From assembly GCA_964633825.1 (NCBI GenBank), contig CAZWHE010000063.1:1-20414 (forward strand): a stretch of 20,414 bases of DNA. The letters run 5' to 3'. The DNA is from CAZWHE01 sp964633825. GTDB taxonomy: Bacteria > Planctomycetota > B15-G4 > CAYZWU01. Shown here piece after piece: positions 14,719-20,414 of this stretch; positions within the stretch are counted from its first letter, which is position 1; every line of letters begins with the position of its first letter. The notes beneath the pieces were generated by a model that saw only the letters and a list, made by a program, of their open reading frames with translations, was not told the origin of the DNA and did not search any database. The position numbers and the translations under genes are program-made.

Positions 14719-15897
14719 ATGCAGCAACTCCGTTTATTCGCCCTTGTTATCCCTGTCTGGATCCTTCTCGCATTCTCGGCTCAAGGAGATGTTTTCAATC
14801 TCAGAGACGGGACCACCCTTGCCGGGAATTCCATTGTTTCGTCCAAACCGGGTGATGACAGCCGGTTTCTCAAGGTTCAAACACTGACGGGGACGGTTGA
14901 TATTTTCAGAGGCGACATTCTCTCCATCGAGAAGGAACGGAAGCTGAAAAAAGACCTCGATAAGATGCGCTCGAAAATAGACAAAGATGATATTGCCGGA
15001 CTCGAAGGCCTGGCCGGCTGGTGCCGCCGAAAGGGGCTGTACCGGGAAATGTTCGCAATCTATGACACGATACTCTCTTCGGATCCGCTTTCGCTCTGCG
15101 TAAACAGCTTCATCGATGAAATGGCTCTGACCATCGACTATAACGGCTTCCGGGCAAGCCTCACGCCCGAAATCATTCCCGATCTCCTCGTTTCCACCGC
15201 CGAATCGGGTCAAACGCTTCGCAGGATCGGAGAGAAAATACTGCTTCGCATCCCGGGAGAAGCCCTGGCCCCCGTTCTGCTCATGGGAATCGACTCGAAG
15301 GACAAAGAAAAAAAAGCCGAAGCGCTGCGCCTCCTCAAGATGGCCCGGCCCATCCTGGCCCTGGAACCCCTCATCGGAATCGCCCTATTCGATAAAAGCA
15401 AAAAAGACCGGGACCTCGCCCTGAACGCTTTGTCATCCTATGAGCACGAGGGCATTATTTTCCCCTTTATCAGAACACTCCGCCTGAACAACAGGGATTA
15501 CAGGATGAACGCCCTGGAAGGGCTTTCACGTCTGGGAGACATGCGTGCCGCGGGAGCAATCATTTCGAACCTGGCGCCTTCCTCAGGCGGCGGAAGCGGC
15601 AAGGTGGGCCGGAGGGCCCATATCTTCGTGGGAAGCCAGAAAGCCGCCCTGACCGGTTTCGAGCCCGCCGTGGCTTCAAGCTCCGCCGCGGCTGCACCGA
15701 TCGTTTCCATTCTCCAAGAGGGAGTCCTTCTCGACGTCAGCGTTTACGGAATCGTCCAGTCGGTCGACAAGAAGGAACAGCGCATGATCGCCGAAGTTCT
15801 CAAAAAGCTATCCGGAGTGGATTACGGCACAGACTACATCCTCTGGAAGGAGTGGTGGTACAACAACAAAAAGAAGATCTTCGGAGAAGGCACCTGA
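14719..15897 (+). CDS. Exported HEAT-like repeat protein of unknown function, Planctomycetes-type architecture
   Basis: 392 residues. A Sec signal peptide (about 1-22) is followed by a short 'FNLRDGTTLAGNSI...GTVDIFRGDILSIEKE' module. Modules like this recur at the N-termini of planctomycete envelope proteins, as far as I recall. Residues about 80-290 are alpha-helical pairs resembling degenerate HEAT/armadillo repeats (for example 'ALAPVLLMGIDSKDKEKKAEALRLL' split over 182-206, and 'NALEGLSRLGDMRAAGAII' at 264-282). A Gly/Ser hinge (289-296) leads to a distinct 'RRAHIFVGSQKAALTGFEP' module (298-316). The C-terminus is Trp-rich, 'YILWKEWWYNNKKK' (373-386). AGGAG lies eight bases before the ATG. 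Likely periplasmic or envelope-associated and protein-binding; I do not assign a function. Confidence 0.75.
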   Translation: MQQLRLFALVIPVWILLAFSAQGDVFNLRDGTTLAGNSIVSSKPGDDSRFLKVQTLTGTVDIFRGDILSIEKERKLKKDLDKMRSKIDKDDIAGLEGLAGWCRRKGLYREMFAIYDTILSSDPLSLCVNSFIDEMALTIDYNGFRASLTPEIIPDLLVSTAESGQTLRRIGEKILLRIPGEALAPVLLMGIDSKDKEKKAEALRLLKMARPILALEPLIGIALFDKSKKDRDLALNALSSYEHEGIIFPFIRTLRLNNRDYRMNALEGLSRLGDMRAAGAIISNLAPSSGGGSGKVGRRAHIFVGSQKAALTGFEPAVASSSAAAAPIVSILQEGVLLDVSVYGIVQSVDKKEQRMIAEVLKKLSGVDYGTDYILWKEWWYNNKKKIFGEGT

Positions 15898-15903
15898 CCC
15901 CGG

Positions 15904-16212
15904 TTATTTCTTCAAATCACGCCCCAGTTTTTTTTCTACAGAACGGATCTTGGAATCGAGACGACCTGTGCGCCCCTTGCGGTAATCGATCTTCATGCTG
16001 ACCGAGATCCTGTCGCACTCCTTTCGCATGGTCTCGAAGCATGCCCCGACGACACCCATCGCTTCGTTCCATTCTCCTTCAATGACCGTTCCCATCGGAT
16101 TGATCCGGTACTCCAATCCGCTTTTGTCGATAATGTCGAGCGAGCGTGAAACATAGCCGGAGACGCTCTCCCCTTTGCCGAGAGGCGTCATGCTGAATTC
16201 GAGCAGTATCAT
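15904..16212 (-). CDS. Thiamine-binding protein, MTH1187/YqgV (UPF0045, DUF77) family
   Basis: 102 residues, the normal length for this small ferredoxin-like-fold family, whose members bind thiamine or related compounds and form tetramers. The family signature is clear: 'LEFSMTPLGKGESVSGYV' (4-21), 'YRINPMGTVIEGEW' (35-48) and 'KIDYRKGRTGRLDSKIRSVE' (74-93). AGGAGG lies seven bases upstream of the ATG at 16212. It is convergent with the HEAT-like gene, with six bases between the stops. No thiamine biosynthesis or transport genes are adjacent, and I see no TPP riboswitch upstream. The precise ligand and cellular role are unknown. Confidence 0.88.
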   Translation of the reverse strand: MILLEFSMTPLGKGESVSGYVSRSLDIIDKSGLEYRINPMGTVIEGEWNEAMGVVGACFETMRKECDRISVSMKIDYRKGRTGRLDSKIRSVEKKLGRDLKK

Positions 16213-16280
16213 TTCTTTTCCTCCTTGGTACGTTCTGGGAACGGAATATTCTTCTGTTCTCCAGCCTGCAAACTGTCACA

Positions 16281-16310
16281 GAGATAACGATTTTAACCAC
16301 ATTCCGTCAA
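16281..16310 (-). promoter_or_regulatory. Candidate promoter for the MTH1187-family gene
   Basis: On the minus strand, TTGACG (16310-16305; 5 of 6 matches to the -35 consensus) is followed after 18 bases by TATCTC (16286-16281), a weak -10. The gene's ATG lies about 70 bases downstream. The -35 is good and the -10 poor, so this is tentative. Confidence 0.3.
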
Positions 16311-16359
16311 AGATTTCCGAGCAGAAATAGGAGAGAGCGCTCCTGAGGGAGTGAAAAGG

Positions 16360-16369
16360 GGATTAATCC
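16360..16369. repeat. 10-base perfect palindrome in the 16213-16445 intergenic region
   Basis: GGATTAATCC at 16360-16369 is fully self-complementary and lies about 77 bases before the comM ATG, in the divergent region shared with the MTH1187-family gene. It could be an operator half of something larger, but short palindromes arise by chance. The rest of this 233-base gap shows no RNA gene. Confidence 0.25.
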
Positions 16370-16445
16370 GCGGCGTAACCGATCCCAGGCCGATTCCGTC
16401 ATAATCAAGGCAAAAGCATTCCCGAGCTGTTGCGTAGGAGCAGGC

Positions 16446-17999
16446 ATGGCCGTCAGGATCACGAGCGTTGCATTCCAGGGCGTCGAAGCCGTGCCTGTCG
16501 AGGTGGAGATCCAGAAAACACGCGGTCTCTTCGGCCAGATTGCCATGGTAGGGCTCCCGAGCAACAGCGTTCGCGAGAGCCGCGACCGTGTCCGGGCCGC
16601 TGTGCAGGCCTGCTCTTATCCCTTTCCAAAATCCTCTCTGATCATCAACTTTGCCCCGGCAGACCTGAAAAAGGAAGGCTCCTTTTACGATCTTCCCGTG
16701 GCCCTGGGCATACTCGCTGCAACAAACATCATTCCACCCCGGGCAGTGAAGGATTATCTCTTCCTCGGCGAGCTCGCCCTCGATGGGCGGCTTCGCCCTG
16801 TTCCGGGCACTCTCTCCGCAGCAATCCTCGCACGGGAAAGCGGAAAACGCGGCCTTGTCGTTCCACCCGCCAACAGCCACGAAGCCGGGCTCGTTCCCGG
16901 AATAGAGGTTCTGACCGCTCCGACGCTCAGGAAAGCGGCACTCCTTTTCGGAGCGGAACCCAATGGAGACGATGATCAGTCGACGAACGACGGCGAGGAA
17001 GAAAGCGCCCCAAGCCGCCCTCCCGAGGAAGGGACCGATCAATCCCGGTTGGATTTTACCGACGTGGTCGGCCAGGAATCGGCAAAAGAGGCCATGACCA
17101 TCGTTGCCGCGGGCGGTCACAACATTCTCATGCTGGGTCCTCCCGGCTCCGGGAAAACCATGATGGCCAGAAGGCTGCCGTCTCTCATGTCCGACCTGGA
17201 CACGAAAGCATCGATCGAAGTCTCCCGAATTTACTCATTCACAAGGCAGGGACTGAAGCGGCTTGTCAAGAGGCCGCCCTTCAGGGCCCCCCACCACACG
17301 ATCTCATATGCCGCAATCGTGGGCGGCGGCAATGTTCCCCATCCCGGAGAGGTTTCTCTCTCTCACAGAGGCATCCTTTTTCTCGACGAGCTCCCCGAAT
17401 TCGAGCGCCGCGCCCTGGAGGCTCTCCGGCAGCCCCTCGAAGAAGAAATGATCACTATCTCACGCGCGTCGGGAAGCGTCACGCTTCCGGCCAGGATCAC
17501 GCTCATCGCCTCGATGAATCCCTGTCCATGCGGGTTCTACGGAGACGCGCGCCGGCCGTGTATCTGCACGCCGAAAGAGGTCGGCCGGTATCTGAACAGG
17601 ATATCCGGACCGATTCTGGACAGACTCGACATGCACATTGAAGTTCCGGCTGTCTCATACGAGATGCTCAAAGCCGGAACGACCGGGGACTCGTCGTCAA
17701 AAATGTCCTCTCTCGTCGCAGCGGCTCGAGAACGGCAGAAAACGAGATGGGCGAGCTCGTCATTGACTTTGAATGCCCACATGTCGCCCGCCCAGATCAG
17801 GAAAGCATGTCCGCTCACGTCGAGAGCGTCCCGGTTTCTGGAAGAGTACATGAAAAAACACCCCCTCTCGGCACGCGGTTACTCGCGGATTTTGAGAATC
17901 GCCAGAACCGTAGCCGATATCGAAGGGAGCAACCGCCTTCACGGCCGTCACATCGAGCGGACCGTTATGTTCCGTTTCCTCGACAGGGTCGGGGAGTAG
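16446..17999 (+). CDS. comM: ComM (YifB) family AAA+ ATPase / branch-migration helicase, Mg-chelatase-like
   Basis: 517 residues, full length for ComM. In naturally transformable bacteria, ComM is a hexameric helicase that extends heteroduplex during integration of incoming DNA. An N-terminal Lon-protease-like (ChlI) domain occupies about 1-165, including 'GQIAMVGLPSNSVRESRDRV' and 'ALDGRLRPVPGTL'. After an acidic linker (172-197) comes the AAA+ domain: Walker A G231-PPGSGKT238, 'FRAPHHTISYAAIVGGG' (279-295), Walker B ending D314-E315, and 'ISGPILDRLDMHIEVP'. Four cysteines (C360, C362, C372, C374) form the family's putative zinc site. AGGAG lies five bases before the ATG at 16446. It is convergent with dsbD. 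Confidence 0.94.
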   Translation: MAVRITSVAFQGVEAVPVEVEIQKTRGLFGQIAMVGLPSNSVRESRDRVRAAVQACSYPFPKSSLIINFAPADLKKEGSFYDLPVALGILAATNIIPPRAVKDYLFLGELALDGRLRPVPGTLSAAILARESGKRGLVVPPANSHEAGLVPGIEVLTAPTLRKAALLFGAEPNGDDDQSTNDGEEESAPSRPPEEGTDQSRLDFTDVVGQESAKEAMTIVAAGGHNILMLGPPGSGKTMMARRLPSLMSDLDTKASIEVSRIYSFTRQGLKRLVKRPPFRAPHHTISYAAIVGGGNVPHPGEVSLSHRGILFLDELPEFERRALEALRQPLEEEMITISRASGSVTLPARITLIASMNPCPCGFYGDARRPCICTPKEVGRYLNRISGPILDRLDMHIEVPAVSYEMLKAGTTGDSSSKMSSLVAAARERQKTRWASSSLTLNAHMSPAQIRKACPLTSRASRFLEEYMKKHPLSARGYSRILRIARTVADIEGSNRLHGRHIERTVMFRFLDRVGE

Positions 18000-18007
18000 C
18001 CCGGTTG

Positions 18008-18049
18008 TTCATCGAAGCTCGATGACGATTTCATCGAAGCTCGATGACG
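18008..18049. repeat. 22-base-period tandem duplication over the dsbD stop, each copy a hairpin
   Basis: The same 20 bases occur at 18008-18027 and 18030-18049 with a 22-base period. Each copy contains TCATCGA-AGC-TCGATGA, a seven-base-pair hairpin with a three-base loop. The right-hand copy is the last codons and stop of dsbD on the minus strand; the left-hand copy lies after the stop, in the 31-base gap before the end of convergent comM. No T-tracts follow, but paired hairpins between convergent genes could slow RNA polymerase or block 3' exonucleases. Confidence 0.8.
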
Positions 18050-19998
18050 GCGTAGAGAGGATTCGCCACGGTGTTGAATTTTTTCTCCCGGAAAGTCCTG
18101 TTGAGCTCCTCGCCGGGATCCCCTTTCCTGTCGGTGAAGAGCTCGAGGGGGATGTAATTGTCGAGCTCGTCGATCACGGATTGTCTGTGGAACATGTTCG
18201 ATTCCATCCACCGGCAGTTGGTACAGGCGTGACCCGTAAAATTCAGAAAGAGGGGCTTTCCTGTTTTGCGCGATTCCTTCTCGGCTTCGATGAGATCAGT
18301 GCCCCAGGAAACACCGCAGTCTTCTTCATCCTCGTCGCACTCCTCTTCGATAGGAGGGAGATGTGCATCGAGCTCCCCGAGAGGGGCGCCGGAAAGAGCG
18401 GGGACCATTCTCAAGGAAAGAGCGAGGAAGAGAAGAGCCGCAACGACCCGCCCCAGACCGATCCCGGCAGATGCAGTGCGCCGGAAGAAGCGGTCCGGCC
18501 TGATAAAGTAAACCGCTGCGGCCAGGCCGATGGCGATCCATATCCCGATGACAATCCCGCGACTCAAGACCCCCCACCCCAGAACCTGATCCACATTGGC
18601 CAGGAACTTGAAGGCCGCAGCCAGCTCAAGAAATCCCATCACGACCTTGACGGAAAGGAGCCACCCGCCGCTCTTCGGCAGTCCCGCAAGGAGCTGGGGA
18701 ATGAGCGCGAGAAAAAAGAAAGGGAGAGCGAGCGCCGAACTGAACCCGAGCATGGCCAGTGCGGGCGCAAGATATCCCCGGGTGACGGCGCCGGCCAGAA
18801 CCGCTCCGATAAACGGGCCCGTACATGCGAAAGAAGTGACGGAAAAGGTCAGTCCCATCAGAAGAATCGCCGGAATCCCGCCCGTGGTCGGGTTCACCCC
18901 GGCCAGCGACGAGAGAAACTTCGGAAGACGGAGCTCGTAAAATCCGAAAAGTGAGAAAGCGAAGACGACAAACAGGACCCCAACGAATCCGTTGACCACG
19001 GGGCTGGCGCCGAAGTCCTGCGTACCCGATGCGCCGAGAAAGAGCGTCAGCAAAAGACCGAGAGCCGTAAATGAGAGAATAATGCCGGCGCAGTAGACGA
19101 GAGCCGGGCCAAGAGACCGGCCGCCCCTCTTTTCTCCCACTTTGGTAAAAAAAGAAACCGTGATGGGAATCATGGGATAGACGCAGGGCGTGGCGAGAGC
19201 AACAAGCCCGCTGAGAAACCCGGCCAGAATGATCCAGAACCAGCCCTTATCGTCCTTCTCAGAATCGACGAGCCCGCCCCGGAGAAAGATGAGAAACGCC
19301 TTTTCATCCCGTTCCATTCCCGGATGAACGGCCACGATCCGGGCATTCATCAGAGATTCAGGAATTTTGTTCTCACGAATTATGTTTCCCGAACCGCTTC
19401 CTTCCGCCCGATCGGCCTGGTCGTCATTACGTTCCCGATCACCATGCAGAGACCCCGCTTCTTCCGCGCCGTCACCAACAAAGAGGGCCGCCTCGAATGG
19501 ATGCTCGCCGGGCGTCAAACAGGTCGTATCGCTGCAGCCCTGGGCATAGAATTCTCCAAGAATCGTCACCTTTCCCGCAGCGCCCGGATCGATCTTTACC
19601 TCTTGGTGAAAGGAAACAGTCCCTTCATGGATCCCGACCTCGATGCCGAATCCTTCATCCATGATGCGCCGGGGAGGAGGTGCTTCCACACCCTGGAGCA
19701 CGGTATAGCCTTCGCCGGAGAAGAGCTTCAGACGAGCGGCGGTTGGACCGCCCTCGGTATCCATTGAATAAATATGCCATCCCTCTTCGAGGGCTACCGT
19801 GACCTTGACGGTTACCACCGATCCCGGCGGGCAGGCCGATGGCACGGCTTCGGCCTTGACAACGAGGACGGATTCATCTTGAAGTCCGGACTGATGAGTT
19901 GAAGAAACGGCTTGGCCGAAAGCTACGCCGAACGGGGCCCACGCGGGGAAAGCCCAGAAGAAAAGCAGCGTCAAAAAAATGGACAACCGGTTGAACAT
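18031..19998 (-). CDS. dsbD: Thiol:disulfide interchange protein DsbD, with shortened C-terminal domain
   Basis: 655 residues in the classical three-part layout. A signal peptide (about 1-29) leads to an N-terminal periplasmic domain with C155-SDTT-C160. A linker of about 80 residues follows. The eight-helix membrane domain (about 252-535) carries C272 in 'ALATPCVYPMIP' and C392 in 'SVTSFACTGPFIG'. The thioredoxin-like domain begins near 562, with C592-T-N-C595 and the cis-Pro at 647. DsbD moves electrons from cytosolic thioredoxin to periplasmic proteins. The protein stops at VIELR, roughly 25-30 residues before the usual end of such a domain. An acidic Cys-containing linker (C554, C561) is unusual. 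GGAG lies a few bases upstream of the ATG at 19998. It is followed closely by convergent comM. Confidence 0.93.
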   Translation of the reverse strand: MFNRLSIFLTLLFFWAFPAWAPFGVAFGQAVSSTHQSGLQDESVLVVKAEAVPSACPPGSVVTVKVTVALEEGWHIYSMDTEGGPTAARLKLFSGEGYTVLQGVEAPPPRRIMDEGFGIEVGIHEGTVSFHQEVKIDPGAAGKVTILGEFYAQGCSDTTCLTPGEHPFEAALFVGDGAEEAGSLHGDRERNDDQADRAEGSGSGNIIRENKIPESLMNARIVAVHPGMERDEKAFLIFLRGGLVDSEKDDKGWFWIILAGFLSGLVALATPCVYPMIPITVSFFTKVGEKRGGRSLGPALVYCAGIILSFTALGLLLTLFLGASGTQDFGASPVVNGFVGVLFVVFAFSLFGFYELRLPKFLSSLAGVNPTTGGIPAILLMGLTFSVTSFACTGPFIGAVLAGAVTRGYLAPALAMLGFSSALALPFFFLALIPQLLAGLPKSGGWLLSVKVVMGFLELAAAFKFLANVDQVLGWGVLSRGIVIGIWIAIGLAAAVYFIRPDRFFRRTASAGIGLGRVVAALLFLALSLRMVPALSGAPLGELDAHLPPIEEECDEDEEDCGVSWGTDLIEAEKESRKTGKPLFLNFTGHACTNCRWMESNMFHRQSVIDELDNYIPLELFTDRKGDPGEELNRTFREKKFNTVANPLYAVIELR

Positions 19999-20047
19999 CC
20001 TCTCTCTCCATATTTCAGTCGAGGAAACCGGCTGTTTTCATTTTCCG

Positions 20048-20410
20048 TCAGCCGTCTTCCTTTCCGAGGCAGCATTTCTTGTATTTCTTGCCGCTGCCGC
20101 AGGGACAGGGATCGTTTCGGCTCAGTTTCACTTTTTCACGGACGATCTGCGACACGGGGGCTTCGTCCTGAATTCGGTCTGTGTCTTTCACCGACTTTAC
20201 TTTCTTAATAAACCGCTTCTTGAGCTCTTCAAGGGTTTTCTCGATTTGGGGCAGGTCTTTGAGATCCGTTGACGATCTCAGGTATTCCATATATGCAGCC
20301 GCCACCTGAGGGACTTGAGAGAGGTACTTCTCCTTGCCTGTAAAACGTCTGGGAAGAATTTCGAGGACAGCCTCCCTGAAATCCCTGCCTGTCATCTCTT
20401 TGGGAGGCAT
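20048..20410 (-). CDS. SEC-C zinc-motif protein, 5' end uncertain at the window edge
   Basis: 120 residues are visible from an ATG at 20410, but only four bases precede it, with no in-frame stop, so the gene may begin outside the window. A helical, charged N-terminal part (10-75) precedes the SEC-C motif R98-N-D-P-C102-P-C104-GSGKKYKK-C113-C114 near the C-terminus. This C-x-C-x8-C-C zinc-binding module also ends SecA, where it contacts SecB and the ribosome. The upstream residues do not resemble the SecA helical domains, so I do not call it SecA. It is more likely one of many small SEC-C proteins. It lies 49 bases upstream of dsbD on the same strand and may share its transcript. Confidence 0.75.
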   Translation of the reverse strand: MPPKEMTGRDFREAVLEILPRRFTGKEKYLSQVPQVAAAYMEYLRSSTDLKDLPQIEKTLEELKKRFIKKVKSVKDTDRIQDEAPVSQIVREKVKLSRNDPCPCGSGKKYKKCCLGKEDG

Positions 20411-20414
20411 GTCG

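Noticed and set aside
16213..16445. Possible TPP riboswitch before the thiamine-binding gene
   Set aside because: I looked on the minus strand for the CTGAGA and ACC-TGAACCTGATC core elements and did not find them.
17948..18040. Frameshifted continuation of DsbD (a GYSPT-containing reading past the stop)
   Set aside because: The alternate frame contains a GY pair as in thioredoxin tails, but it is entirely antisense to the conserved end of comM and otherwise lacks similarity, so chance is more likely.
20048..20410. C-terminal end of SecA
   Set aside because: The SEC-C motif matches, but the preceding 75 residues do not resemble SecA helical wing or scaffold domains.
1..20414. CRISPR array, insertion sequence, prophage, toxin-antitoxin or restriction locus
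   Set aside because: No spaced direct repeats, transposase or integrase motifs, or defence-gene signatures were seen; the tandem repeats are too short and few.

Overview
The window looks like a chromosomal segment of a GC-rich Gram-negative bacterium. Evidence for an outer membrane and periplasm includes the end of a secretin at the left edge, a three-domain DsbD, a lipoprotein solute-binding protein and a signal-peptide HEAT-like protein. My best guess at lineage is Planctomycetota or a neighbouring phylum. The guess rests on the style of the 14719-15897 protein (a 'DGTTLAG' N-terminal module, a 'HIFVGSQ...LLDV' module and a Trp-rich C-terminus) and on an EF-hand-like loop in a lipoprotein; both are recalled resemblances, not searches. 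I see no integrase, transposase, CRISPR array, tRNA, rRNA or clear defence locus. The segment reads mostly as core and housekeeping genes with two large peptide importers.

Layout. (1) 2-382: C-terminus of a secretin, closed by a clear intrinsic terminator. (2) 539-5759, plus strand: an overlapping series of a HAD phosphatase, a family-5 solute-binding protein, OppB- and OppC-type permeases and an OppD-type ATPase; no OppF partner follows. (3) 5765-11833, minus strand: a second, complete peptide importer (lipoprotein binding protein, YejB/OppB-type permease, YejE-type permease, OppD, OppF). It meets cluster 2 tail to tail with 5 bases between stop codons. A TATAAT -10 box and a five-codon mini-ORF sit before its first gene. 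(4) 11951-12876, minus: ridA and coaD. (5) 13126-14622, plus: a ComEC-type competence channel without its usual C-terminal hydrolase domain. (6) 14719-15897, plus: exported HEAT-like protein, convergent with a thiamine-binding MTH1187-family gene (15904-16212, minus). (7) 16446-17999, plus: ComM, convergent with dsbD (18031-19998, minus). (8) 20048-20410, minus: a SEC-C zinc-motif protein at the right edge.

How it fits together. The two importers should deliver oligopeptides or similar solutes; the missing OppF of the plus cluster could be supplied by the minus cluster. ComEC, ComM and a secretin within 18 kb suggest a natural-transformation capacity, though the secretin may belong to type II secretion. 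DsbD would supply reducing power to the periplasm.

The most unusual details are small-scale. ridA has an in-frame heptapeptide repeat just beyond its amber stop. dsbD has a shortened thioredoxin domain, and its last codons and stop are duplicated as a 22-base tandem repeat. A five-codon ORF overlaps the lipoprotein gene start. Several intergenic inverted or tandem repeats could be operators. I did not find a convincing wholly new multi-gene system.
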